Origin: Cordylochernes scorpioides
Lineage: Eukaryota; Arthropoda; Arachnida; Pseudoscorpiones; Chernetidae
DNA length: 64,000 nucleotides
Assembly (NCBI GenBank): GCA_030710605.1
Contig: CP092874.1
Span: forward strand, 68,629,011 to 68,693,010
Direction: 5' to 3'
In this document: in pieces, positions 41,301-51,797 of the stretch
Layout: each line of letters starts with the position of its first letter
How positions within the stretch are numbered: the stretch's first letter is position 1
Notes under the pieces: model-generated
What the model saw: the letters and a program-made list of their open reading frames with translations, nothing else
What the model was told of the DNA's origin: nothing
The model's database searches: none
Position numbers and translations under genes: made by a program

Positions 41301-44300
41301 CTCGGGTTATATTTGTGTTCCAGAGTGAGAGGTTGCGGCGACAATAGGAGCGATCTCGGGTTATATTTGTGTTCCAAAGTGAGAGGTTGCGGCGACAATA
41401 GGAGAGATCTCGGGTTATATTTGTGTTCCAGAGTGAGAGGTTGCGGCGACAATAGGAGCGATCTCGGGTTATATTTGTGTTCCAGAGTGAGAGGTTGCGG
41501 CGACAATAGGAGCGATCTCGGGTTATATTTGTGTTCCAGAGTGAGAGGTTGCGGCGACAATAGGAGAGATCTCGGGTTATATTTGTGTTCCAGAGTGAGA
41601 GGTTGCGGCGACAATAGGAGCGATCTCGGGTTATATTTGTGTTCCAGAGTGAGAGGTTGAGGCGACAATAGGAGTGATCTCGGGTTCTATCTGTGTTCCA
41701 GAGTGAGAGGTTGCGGCGACAATAGGAGAGATCTCGGGTTATATTTGTGTTCCAGAGTGAGAGGTTGCGGCGACAATAGGAGCGATCTCGGGTTATATTT
41801 GTGTTCCAGAGTGAGAGGTTGCGGCGACAATAGGAGAGAACTCGGGTTATATTTGTGTTCCAGAGTGAGAGGTTGCGGCGACAATAGGAGTGATCTCGGG
41901 TTATATTTGTGTTCCAGAGTGAGAGGTTGCGGCGACGAGAGGAGCGATCTCGGGTTATATTTGTGTTCCAGAGTGAGAGGTTGCGGCGACGAGAGGAGCG
42001 ATCTCGGGTTATATTTGTGTTCCAGAGTGAGAGGTTGCGGCGACAAGAGGAGCGATCTCGGGTTATATTTGTGTTCCAGAGTGAGAGGTTGCGGCGACGA
42101 GAGGAGCGATCTCGGGCTATATTTGTGTTCCAGAGTGAGAGGTTGCGGCGACAATAGGAGCGATCTCGGGTTATATTTGTGTTCCAGAGTGAGAGGTTGC
42201 GGCGAAAATAGGAGTGATCTCGGGTTATATTTGTGTTCCAGAGTGAGAGGTTGCGGCGACGAGAGGAGCGATCTCGGGTTATATTTGTGTTCCAGAGTCA
42301 GAGGTTGCGGCGACGATAGGAGCGATCTCGGGTTATATTTGTGTTCCAAAGTGAGAGGTTGCGGCGACAATAGGAGAGATCTCGGGTTATATTTGTGTTC
42401 CAGAGTGAGAGGTTGCGGCGACGATAGGAGTGATCTCGGGTCATATTTGTGTTCCAAAGTGAGAGGTTGCGGCGACAATAGGAGCGATCTCGGGTTATAT
42501 TTGTGTTCCAGAGTGAGAGGTTGCGGCGACAATAGGAGAGATCTCGGGTTATATTTGTGTTCCAGAGTGAGAGGTTGCGGCGACAATAGGAGCGATCTCG
42601 GGTTATATTTGTGTTCCAGAGTGAGAGGTTGAGGCGACAATAGGAGTGATCTCGGGTTCTATCTGTGTTCCAGAGTGAGAGGTTGCGGCGACAATAGGAG
42701 AGATCTCGGGTTATATTTGTGTTCCAGAGTGAGAGGTTGCGGCGACAATAGGAGCGATCTCGGGTTATATTTGTGTTCCAGAGTGAGAGGTTGCGGCGAC
42801 AATAGGAGAGAACTCGGGTTATATTTGTGTTCCAGAGTGAGAGGTTGCGGCGACAATAGGAGTGATCTCGGGTTATATTTGTGTTCCAGAGTGAGAGGTT
42901 GCGGCGACGAGAGGAGCGATCTCGGGTTATATTTGTGTTCCAGAGTGAGAGGTTGCGGCGACGAGAGGAGCGATCTCGGGTTATATTTGTGTTCCAGAGT
43001 GAGAGGTTGCGGCGACAAGAGGAGCGATCTCGGGTTATATTTGTGTTCCAGAGTGAGAGGTTGCGGCGACGAGAGGAGCGATCTCGGGCTATATTTGTGT
43101 TCCAGAGTGAGAGGTTGCGGCGACAATAGGAGCGATCTCGGGTTATATTTGTGTTCCAGAGTGAGAGGTTGCGGCGAAAATAGGAGTGATCTCGGGTTAT
43201 ATTTGTGTTCCAGAGTGAGAGGTTGCGGCGACGAGAGGAGCGATCTCGGGTTATATTTGTGTTCCAGAGTCAGAGGTTGCGGCGACGATAGGAGCGATCT
43301 CGGGTTATATTTGTGTTCCAAAGTGAGAGGTTGCGGCGACAATAGGAGAGATCTCGGGTTATATTTGTGTTCCAGAGTGAGAGGTTGCGGCGACGATAGG
43401 AGTGATCTCGGGTCATATTTGTGTTCCAAAGTGAGAGGTTGCGACGACAATAGGAGCGATCTCGGGTTATATTTGTGTTCCAAAGTGAGAGGTTGCGGCG
43501 ACAATAGGAGAGATCTCGGGTTATATTTGTGTTCCAGAGTGAGAGGTTGCGGCGACAATAGGAGCGATCTCGGGTTATATTTGTGTTCCAGAGTGAGAGG
43601 TTGCGGCGACAATAGGAGCGATCTCGGGTTATATTTGTGTTCCAGAGTGAGAGGTTGCGGCGACAATAGGAGAGATCTCGGGTTATATTTGTGTTGCAGA
43701 GTGAGAGGTTGCGGCGACAATAGGAGCGATCTCGGGTTATATTTGTGTTCCAAAGTGAGAGGTTGCGGCGACAATAGGAGAGATCTCGGGTTATATTTGT
43801 GTTCCAGAGTGAGAGGTTGCGGCGACAATAGGAGCGATCTCGGGTTATATTTGTGTTCCAAAGTGAGAGGTTGCGGCGACAATAGGAGAGATCTCGGGTT
43901 ATATTTGTGTTCCAGAGTGAGAGGTTGCGGCGACAATAGGAGCGATCTCGGGTTATATTTGTGTTCCAGAGTGAGAGGTTGCGGCGACAATAGGAGCGAT
44001 CTCGGGTTATATTTGTGTTCCAGAGTGAGAGGTTGCGGCGACAATAGGAGAGATCTCGGGTTATATTTGTGTTCCAGAGTGAGAGGTTGCGGCGACAATA
44101 GGAGCGATCTCGGGTTATATTTGTGTTCCAGAGTGAGAGGTTGCGGCGACAATAGGAGTGATCTCGGGTTCTATCTGTGTTCCAGAGTGAGAGGTTGCGG
44201 CGACAATAGGAGAGATCTCGGGTTATATTTGTGTTCCAGAGTGAGAGGTTGCGGCGACAATAGGAGCGATCTCGGGTTATATTTGTGTTCCAGAGTGAGA

Positions 44301-44604
44301 GGTTGCGGCGACAATAGGAGAGAACTCGGGTTATATTTGTGTTCCAGAGTGAGAGGTTGCGGCGACAATAGGAGTGATCTCGGGTTCTATCTGTGTTCCA
44401 GAGTGAGAGGTTGCGGCGACAATAGGAGAGATCTCGGGTTATATTTGTGTTCCAGAGTGAGAGGTTGCGGCGACAATAGGAGCGATCTCGGGTTATATTT
44501 GTGTTCCAGAGTGAGAGGTTGCGGCGACAATAGGAGAGATCTCGGGTTATATTTGTGTTCCAGAGGAGAGGTTGCGGCGACAATAGGAGCGATCTCGGGT
44601 TATA
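35372..44604 (+). repeat. 54-bp satellite, about 170 units, with higher-order structure
   Basis: The unit is GAGAGGTTGCGGCGACAATA, GGAGCGATCTCGGGTTATAT, TTGTGTTCCAGAGT (54 bp). From about 35.55 kb the phase is kept without an indel for roughly 9 kb. Variants (GACGAGAGG, GACAAGAGG, GAAAATAGG, GAGTCAGAGG, TTGCAGAGT, GGGTCATAT) recur in the same order. A marker block recurs at 35753, 36995, 38507, 40397, 41909 and 42881, distances of 23, 28, 35, 28 and 18 whole units. Because 54 is a multiple of 3 and units lack stops, both strands show open frames of 300-1100 codons (18-residue repeats such as RGCGDNRSDLGLYLCSRV). I consider these non-coding. The array is cut by the LINE/copia nest and resumes at 54913. 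Confidence 0.97.
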
Positions 44605-44848
44605 TTTGGCCTTGCAAGTACGCCGCCCGGCAGCCAGGCAGTACGCTGAGGTCCCCATACAAAGCGCACCAGTCGGGCTTGCAGTTTGGCGATGGTGGAG
44701 TCTGTGGGCAGGTTGCCGTGTAGATGATGCACCACGGCGGATAACACCAGCGAGTTGGCGGCTCTGGCTCGACCGACTAGGGAGAGGCCGCGGGTGAAGG
44801 GGACCTACCTCGTTATAGCACCCTCGAGCAGTGCGGGGAATTGTTGTT
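44605..44848 (-). repeat. Tx1-like LINE fragment, first copy of a 244-bp duplication
   Basis: This segment is almost identical to 51554-51797. On the minus strand it encodes part of the region after the reverse transcriptase (KLQARLVRFVWGPQRTAWLP, GGVLARP). It starts abruptly against the satellite at 44604 and ends where the copia 5' LTR begins at 44849. Confidence 0.9.
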
Positions 44849-45110
44849 TGTTGGACACCGAGCGCCGCTACTCAAGTATAACACGTGACCGGAAGGATGA
44901 CGTCGGCACCCCCCCCCCCCCTCCAACTGACTGTTTATGTTTAGCCTAACAACGCTGTGGTTTATTTACCTTTTACGGAGGATGTAACCTCTTTGTTTCC
45001 TTTCTTTCCCTTTTAATCTTTATATAACTTATGCTTTAATAAATTAGTTAGTGCAAGGCTCTTGTCCTAAGTGTAACCAAGTACCTTGTCTACACCCCTA
45101 CAAGAAAACA
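44849..45110 (+). repeat. Copia 5' LTR
   Basis: Contains the GACACCGAGCGCCGCTACTC block, a CCCCCC run, TTTATATAAC TATA-like sequence and a GCTTTAATAAATTAG polyadenylation-like sequence. The end is inferred from the TG...CA rule and the following TTATGAGACTG; the boundary is uncertain by tens of bases. Confidence 0.8.
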
Positions 45111-45198
45111 TTATGAGACTGATTGGAGCTGCCTGAAGAATTGAACGGTAAGCCTATTTTTGTTCTCTCTCTCCCCCTTCAGTGGACGCCATCTTATA

Positions 45199-48100
45199 AT
45201 GGAAGCTAACGAAAGTTTAACGAAAATTACCAAGCTAAATGGATTAAACTATTCCTCATGGAGCTTCCAAATTAAGCTCAATCTGATGGACAATGACTTA
45301 TGGTCAATTGTTGACCCAGGCGAAGTCAAACCCGAGGGAGGGGATGTTGGTCTAATCAACAAATTTAATACGAGGCAGAATAAGGCTTTAGCAAAGATAT
45401 GTCTCTCTATTGGTGAGGAGCAGCAAAACCATATCAGACATCTAAATTCCCCCAAAGAAGTTTGGGATGAATTACAAAGACTTTATGCACCCAGGGATAG
45501 CAAACACAGAATTCTCCAACTGCGTCGAAAGTTGTACTCCCAGAAATTCTGTCAACATGCGAACATGAATGCCTATTTGGGAAGCATAAATCTAATAGTG
45601 AGTGAACTCACAGGTGTAGGGGATAAAATTGAAGACGGTGATCTAAGCATGCTAATTCTTTGTGGAATGCCCGAGGACTGGGATAATGTTATATCAACAA
45701 TGTGTAACTTACCAGAGTCAGAGTTCACCAGTACCAACGTCAGACGTAAATTGTTAGCTGAGGCAGAGCGCCGGTATGCTACAACAAATGAAGGGATGGG
45801 TGCACTGTCAGTCAGGAACTCTAACAAGAAACAATTCCCTCATGAACATCAAGGTTCTAAAACTGTTAGAAAATGTTTCGGATGTGGGAAAACAGGGCAT
45901 ATTGCACGGGACTGTTTCAAACTGAAAAAGAATAACGCTAAACAACAGGAAAAGGGAGCGATATATCAACATCACGAAGCAAAGAACTTGAATGTGATGT
46001 ATAATGCAGCAGTTGTATCAGAAGAGGATACGTGGGTAATTGACTCAGGTGCCACGCATCATATGACTCCGAACAGAAGGTATTTTTCCACGTTGAATGA
46101 CGAGAATGTAGAACAAGTGACCACCATTGATGGTACATCACATTCAAACATAGGAAGAGGTAATGCTCAAGTAGATCTGATCAACAATTCTGGACAACTT
46201 AGAAGCATAGTTGCTCAGAATGCAATGTTCGTACCTGGGATCAGACATGGTGTACTCTCTGTTCTACAAATTGTGGAAAATGGTCATGAGGTTATCTTCG
46301 ACAAGAAGGGATGTCATATCTACGACAATGATCATAACTTGATGATCAGAGCAGAGAAGAGAGGAAGGCTCTATCTCGTCAGGACTGCTCCGTCCAGATT
46401 TCCAGAATCAGGAGAATGTTCAAATTCCATTGCTCAAACCAACAATTTTCGTAAATTCCCACTAAATTTATGGCATCAGAGACTCATGCATATCAACTAT
46501 GACACCATAGTAGACATGATGAAAAGAGAAGTTGTCATTGGTTTGACCTGTCAGGCTGGAAAACCTGATAAGTGCTCTGATTGTATGATTGGAAAATCGA
46601 CAAAAAGACCTTTCCTGAATTTGAGATCTACCAAGGAAACTCAGACACTAGCCCTTGTTCACTGTGATCTAATGGGACCGTTCAACATTGAGAGCTGGGG
46701 TGGATCAAGATTTGTCTTGACCATCATTGATGACGCATCAAGATACACAAGGGTTAATTTCCTCAAAAGGAAGGGCGATACTCTAGAAAAATTCAAGGAA
46801 TGGATGAAAGAAGCTGAAAATCAGACGGGATTTTCTCTCAAGAGGATCCGTACAGATAACGGACTAGAGTTCTGTTCATCTCCTTGGGATATTTTCACGA
46901 AGGCCCATGGTATAGTACATGAACGCACCATGGTCTACACACCTGAACAGAATGGTGTCGCCGAACGCATGAATAGGACTTTGCTGAACTTAGTGAGGAG
47001 TACTGTGAACAGTTGCAATCTGCCACCCGCCTCTTGGGCAGAGCTCACCAACACAGCAGCATACTTGAGAAATCGTGTTACAAACAGACACAATGAAGAG
47101 AAAACGCCTTTTGAATTGTGGTTTGGAAAAAGACCTGCTCTGCAACATCTGAGAGCAATCGGCTGCGAAACCTTTGTTCATGTTCCAAAACAAAGAAGGA
47201 ACTCGAAGCTTCAGCCAAGAGCCACTAAAGGAATTCTCGTGGGTTATTCTCTACAGGGACGAGGTTGGAGAATCTGGATTCCTGAAAAACGCCAAGTGGT
47301 GGAATCTAGAAATTGTGTATTCAAAGAAGAAATCCTCTGTAAACAGCCCAAAAGAGAAAGGGATACTCTACCATCTGTCCATTTCTCCTCGAAAGAGGCC
47401 TCCTTTCAAGACGAAAGTAATGCAGATCAACCAGTAGACCGAGAAACTGAAGAACTGATTGGAACTACAGGTGGAATAGATCAGCTATCTGAGACTCTCC
47501 CAGAGTACCTGAGAAGCCATCCAATGACACTCCGAAGTCATGAAAAGACGGCAGAATCTCCGGAAGAGGATAATAGTGGTGGACAGATAAATGCCTCAAG
47601 TGCAGAGGACAATAACCCCACTTATGAAGAAGCCATGAACATCCCTGAGGTAGTTAATTGGATAGAAGCCATTGAAGAAGAAAGGGAATGTATGGCAACT
47701 GCAGGAATTGCCGAAAGGTATCAAACCTTTAAAATGTAGATGGGTACTAAATAAGAAAATCAATGCAGTGGATGGTACCACTAGATACAAAGCACGTCTA
47801 GTCGCCAAAGGCTTCACTCAACGTAGAGGAATTGACTACAACGAAGTCTATACTCCTGTTTCCAGTTTTGAAACTATAAGGCTATTAACGGCGATAGCAA
47901 CAGAAAAGGACTGGTTCATTGACCAATTCGACGTGAAGAGTGCTTATCTTCATGGGACACTCAATGAGACTATTTACATGGAACAACCTGAATGCTTCAA
48001 GAAACCAGGAGAAGAAAACTTGTTCTGCAAGCTTAAGAAATCAATCTATGGATTAAAACAGAGCGGAAGATGCTGGAATAAATTCTTAAACAAACAAATT

Positions 48101-48838
48101 CACGAAATAGGATTCCAACGTAACCCAATTGATCCGAGCATCTACGAAGTTGAACTTGAAGAAGGAAGGATCATTCTCTCAATCTATGTGGATGACATCT
48201 TTGCCATTTCAGAGAATCAAGCAGCGAGAAACAAATGCAGAGAACTCTTAAATTCCAGTTTTGAAGTGAAGTATCTAGGACCAATTTCTCATATGCTTGG
48301 AGTATCCTTCAAGAAGTCAGAAGATGGAAGTATGACTCTTTCTCAAAGTAACTACATAGAAGAACTGCTTCAACGTTTCAGACTACAGGATGCAAAAGGT
48401 GTCTCGACTCCAATGGAAACCAATCTTGACCTGCGTGTAAGGAAAAATGGAAATTCCAATGAGCGGTTTCCATACCGTGAACTGATCGGAGGACTGTCAT
48501 ACCTTTCTCAGAGAACCAGGCCCGACATCGCCTACGCAGTCGGGATCCTATCCAGATACTGTGATAACTACACAAGAGAACACTGTGAAGCTGGGAAACG
48601 CGTGCTGCGTTATCTGAAGAGCACCAAGGACTTTGGCATAACTTACAGATCCACTGGCAAACCTTTGATTGCCTTTTCGGAGGCAAGTTGGGCCTCAGAC
48701 ATTGTAGACCGAAAAGGAGTATCTGGACATCTCATCATTTTAGCTGGAGCACCAATAATTTGGAGAAGCACCAAACAAACAGTTACCGCTTTGAGTACTA
48801 TGGAATCGGAATACATTGCATTGTCATCAGCTGTGAAG
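45199..48838 (+). pseudogene. Copia gag-pol polyprotein, frameshifted and split
   Basis: The first in-frame ATG is at 45199. Order: a gag-like N-terminus (LNGLNYSSWSFQIKL; domain like UBN2), zinc knuckle CFGCGKTGHIARDC, protease WVIDSGATHHMT, integrase (HX4H/CX2C around LWHQRLMH and CSDC; catalytic stretches VHCDLMGPF, IRTDNGLEF, EQNGVAERMNRT), reverse transcriptase (YGLKQ, YVDD near 48187) and RNase H start (ASWASD, STMESEYIALSS). The frame changes once near 47690, between EEERECM and VWQLQELP. At 48838 it is interrupted by the inserted LTR element; the rest resumes at 51001. Confidence 0.9.
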
Positions 48839-49106
48839 TGTGATGTAATTGTACATATTCAGATGTAAATATGTAAATATGGTTTTGCATATAGACGCTC
48901 GAGTTAGGATATAAATAGAGACAATTGGATGTTGTCAGTTAGTTAGGAAAGTTACGTTCTTAAATAAAGAAGTGTTCACCATCGTAGCCCGATCCTTTAG
49001 AGAAACAAAACATGGTGGCAGCGTAAAAGCGGTAAAAGCGTAAAAGCAATTTTCAAAATTATAAAGTTGAAATATAAGAATTTTTTTTTTTAAGAAAAGG
49101 AAAAAA

Positions 49107-49979
49107 ATGGCTAATTATATACAAGTAGCTGCTCCAGAAGGATTCAATTTCGGCAAACCTAATGAATGGCCGATATGGTTCAAAAGATTTCAAAGATACA
49201 GAATCGCTTCAGGACTTTCAGAGAAAAGTGAAAATGAGCAAGTAAATGCTCTGATTTACATAATGGGCGATAAAGCAGAAGAAATCTTGATCTTATTTAA
49301 TTTAAGTGAAGCGCAAATTAATGACTATAAACTAGTGGTGTCCAAATTTCAGGACTATTTCATAGGAAAAAGAAATGTTATATATGAAAGAGCAAAATTT
49401 AATAGAAGAAGCCAAGGGGAGACTGAACCTGTAGAGGAATTCATAACCAATCTCTACGTGCTGGCAAAAACCTGCAGCTATGGTATCTTAAAAGAAGAGA
49501 TGATCAGGGATCGGTTGGTAGTTGGAGTGAAAAACTTTAATCTTTCTGAGAAATTACAGTTAGAATCGGAACTAACCTTGGAGAAGGCAATCCAGATTGT
49601 GCGCCAATCAGAAAGTGTAAAAAATCAACAAAAAGAAATCAGGCAAGACACTGAAAAGCGGAACGTGGATGTGATTGACAGGAAAGGAGGGAGAAATGGC
49701 ACAAATTTCCAGAAAACAAGAATGAAAGGTACAAAAACGTACAATTCTAATTTTCCAAAGAATCCTCAAGGATGTTCTTCTTATGAGAAACGTAAATGTT
49801 TCCGATGTGGATATTACCAAGGACATTCGAAAGAACAATGTCCTGCTAAGGATGCTATTTGCAACAAGTGCAGAAAGAAAGGTCATTTTGCCAAGGTTTG
49901 TCACACAAAAACCGTACAAGAAGTATCAAGCTCCCAAAATGATGTATTCATTGGAATAGTGGAAATTGTACAAAAGTGA
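49107..49979 (+). CDS. Gag protein of the gypsy-type element
   Basis: An intact frame of 290 codons. The N-terminus MANYIQVAAPEGFNFGKPNE and WPIWFKRFQRYRIASGL, followed by YERAKFNRRSQGETEPVEEF, is the capsid-like region of gypsy/Ty3-type gag. Near the end are two zinc knuckles: CFRCGYYQGHSKEQC and CNKCRKKGHFAKVC. The stop comes just inside a 16-bp tandem repeat, where protease would normally follow. An intact gag without pol suggests that the product may still package the RNA while enzymes come from full-length relatives elsewhere. Confidence 0.88.
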   Translation: MANYIQVAAPEGFNFGKPNEWPIWFKRFQRYRIASGLSEKSENEQVNALIYIMGDKAEEILILFNLSEAQINDYKLVVSKFQDYFIGKRNVIYERAKFNRRSQGETEPVEEFITNLYVLAKTCSYGILKEEMIRDRLVVGVKNFNLSEKLQLESELTLEKAIQIVRQSESVKNQQKEIRQDTEKRNVDVIDRKGGRNGTNFQKTRMKGTKTYNSNFPKNPQGCSSYEKRKCFRCGYYQGHSKEQCPAKDAICNKCRKKGHFAKVCHTKTVQEVSSSQNDVFIGIVEIVQK

Positions 49980-50432
49980 AATTGTACAAAAGTGTAATTG
50001 TACAAAAGTGAAATTGTACAAAAGTCAAATTGTACAAAAGTGTAATTGTACAAGAGTGAAATTGTACAAAAGTGAAATTGTACAAAAGTGAAATTGTACA
50101 AAAGTGTAATTGTACAAAAGCGAAATTGTACAAAAGTGAAATTGTACAAAAGTGAAATTGTACAAAAGTGTAATTGTACAAAAGTGAAAATGTACAAAAG
50201 TGTAATTGTACAAAAGTGAAATTGTACAAAAGTAAAATTGTACAAAAGTGAAATTGTACAAAAGTAAAATTGTACAAAAGTGTAATTGTACAAAAGTGAA
50301 ATTGTACAAAAGTGAAATTGTACAAAAGAGAAAATGTACAAAAGTGTAATTGTACAAAAGTGAAATTGTACAAAAGTGAAATTGTACAAAAGTGTAATTG
50401 TACAAAAGTGAAATTGTACAAAAGTGTAATTG
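49967..50432 (+). repeat. 16-bp minisatellite inside the LTR element
   Basis: About 29 copies of AAATTGTACAAAAGTG with substitutions (GTGT, GTAA, GAGA, AAATG). The period of 16 is not a multiple of 3, so three open frames with the same 16-residue pattern appear on the minus strand; none is likely real. It occupies the place where pol should begin. The ATTGTACA core also occurs near the start of the element's LTR (GTAATTGTACATATTC). Confidence 0.95.
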
Positions 50433-50820
50433 TGGTTCCTGTGGGATTCCTTTGAAGGTGCGGAGTGACAATTCGGATCACTATGGCAAATCAAAGGAAG
50501 CTTGTTCTGCTCCCTCTATAATAGGTGTTGTGAATGCTAATGATGAAAAGGAGTAAAGGATTCTGAAGAGGAGCCTAAGGGCGCAGGAGTACGAGAACTG
50601 CCTCCATTGGAAGTAAATGATCGAGTTTGGCTGACGGACCTTAACGGGGAGCCATATGTAAATTACCCAGAGGCCAACCCACACACTTCGGATGCTGCTA
50701 CAGATGTGACCGGATCATCAACATCTCCTAAAGAGGCACTTTATAGGACTCGCTCTGGAAGAACAGTTCGTCCGCCCAGACGTTTTGGAGAGGTCTAGAG
50801 CTAATCTCTAAGAGGGGAAA
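50433..50820 (+). pseudogene. Integrase C-terminal tail remnant of the gypsy-type element
   Basis: Translation gives LPPLEVNDRVWLTDLNGE and, further on, LYRTRSGRTVRPPRRFGEV with a stop just before the polypurine tract. These are the segments found after the integrase core of gypsy-type pol. Nothing of the catalytic parts remains upstream. Confidence 0.7.
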
Positions 50821-51000
50821 TGTGATGTAATTGTACATATTCAGATGTAAATATGTAAATATGGTTTTGCATATAGACGCTCGAGTTAGGATATAAATAG
50901 AGACAATTGGATGTTGTCAGTTAGTTAGGAAAGTTACGTTCTTAAATAAAGAAGTGTTCACCATCGTAGCCCGATTCCTTTAGAGAAACAAAACATGAAG

Positions 51001-51372
51001 GACATCACATGGGTACGGAATCTGATGGAACAGCTGAAAATGTCAAGTTTGATTTGTGGAGAAACAAAAGTATTCTGCGACAACCAGGCTGCAATTTCCC
51101 ATGCGGAAAATTACATCGACAAATCGAAAACTAGACATTTTGCCGTAAAGTACCATTTTGTTCGAGAAAAGATCTCAGAAGAAGCAATCGAACTTTTCTA
51201 CACTCCGAGTGCTGAGAACCCTGCTGACTTCCTTACCAAGCCTCTTGCTAGAAGCCAGCATGAAAAGTACTGTAGAGCGCTGATGGACTATCGGAATAAA
51301 CGTCCAGCTGAAGTTTTTTCCGGGAGGGGATATGTTGGACACCGAGCGCCGCTACTCAAGTATAACACGTGA
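51001..51372 (+). pseudogene. Copia RNase H, C-terminal part after the insertion
   Basis: Continues the RNase H of the copia polyprotein: DITWVRNLMEQL, FCDNQAAISHAENY, SKTRHFAVKYHFVRE, ENPADFLTKPL, ending with a stop at 51372 inside the start of the 3' LTR. The catalytic Asp of DNQ is present. Removing 48839-51000 (element plus one target repeat) would restore the reading frame, which dates the insertion after the copia. Confidence 0.88.
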
Positions 51373-51553
51373 CCGGAAGGATGACGTCGGCACCCCCCCT
51401 CCAACTGACTGTTATGTTTAGCCTGACAACGCTGTGGTTTGTTTACCTTCTACGGAGGATGTAACCTCTTTGTTTCCTCTCTTTCCCTTTTAATATTTAT
51501 ATAACTTATGCTTTAATAAATTAGTTAGTGCAAGGCTCTTGTCCTAAGTGTAA
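51333..51553 (+). repeat. Copia 3' LTR, truncated
   Basis: Matches the 5' LTR from TGTTGGACACC to CTAAGTGTAA, then changes abruptly into the LINE sequence TTTGGCCTTGCAAG. No five-base duplication of the 5' flank follows it. Confidence 0.88.
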
Positions 51554-51797
51554 TTTGGCCTTGCAAGTACGCCGCCCGGCAGCCAGGCAGTACGCTGAGG
51601 TCCCCATACAAAGCGCACCAGTCGGGCTTGCAGTTTGGCGATGGTGGAGTCTGTGGGCAGGTTGCCGTGTAGATGATGCACCACGGCGGATAACACCAGC
51701 GAGTTGGCGGCTCTGGCTCGACCGACTAGGGAGAGGCCGCGGGTGAAGGGGACCTACCTCGTTATAGCACCCTCGAGCGTTGCGGGGAATTGTTGTT
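51554..51797 (-). repeat. Second copy of the 244-bp LINE duplication
   Basis: Equals 44605-44848 apart from a few substitutions (for example GAGCAGTGC versus GAGCGTTGC). In this copy the LINE continues beyond TTGTTGTT into CCTGGCCGAAGG; in the other the copia LTR starts at that point. Confidence 0.92.

Larger units (their letters stand above)
48834..51000 (+). mobile_element. Gypsy-type LTR element, pol largely deleted
   Basis: LTRs at 48839-49012 (174 bp) and 50821-50995 (175 bp) begin TGTGATGTAATTG and end AACAAAACA; the only difference I see is one inserted T. The target duplication TGAAG is at 48834-48838 and 50996-51000. The primer-binding region after the first LTR starts TGGTGGCAGCG, and a purine tract AAGAGGGGAAA precedes the second. 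Inside are gag (49107-49979), a 16-bp minisatellite, and a short integrase-tail remnant. Protease, reverse transcriptase, RNase H and the integrase core are gone, so it needs enzymes in trans. Near-identical LTRs show it moved recently, after the copia inserted. Confidence 0.92.
44849..51553 (+). mobile_element. Copia (Ty1) LTR retrotransposon, nearly complete
   Basis: The 5' LTR starts TGTTGGACACCGAGCGCC at 44849 and probably ends in ACA at about 45110. The next bases, TTATGAGACTGATT, would be the primer-binding region. The polypurine tract GGGAGGGGATA precedes the 3' LTR, which starts at 51333 and matches the 5' LTR to 51553, where it is cut short by some 57 bp. LTRs differ by only a few bases, mostly in a C-run, so the insertion is recent. 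The coding region (45199-51372) has one frameshift and is broken in RNase H by a second LTR element (48839-50995). Confidence 0.9.

Noticed and set aside
35372..44604. Regular spacing suggestive of a CRISPR array
   Set aside because: There are no unique spacers; the units are contiguous and vary only by point changes, and the genome is eukaryotic.
35502..44723. Very long open frames (up to about 1100 codons) on both strands
   Set aside because: They follow from a stop-free 54-bp unit repeated in phase. They begin and end within repeats or at unit variants, both strands are equally open, and no domain or plausible start exists.
49901..50494. Three overlapping minus-strand frames with FVQFHFCTI-like repeats
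   Set aside because: A 16-bp tandem repeat read in all frames gives the same 16-residue pattern three times. These are artefacts of the minisatellite.
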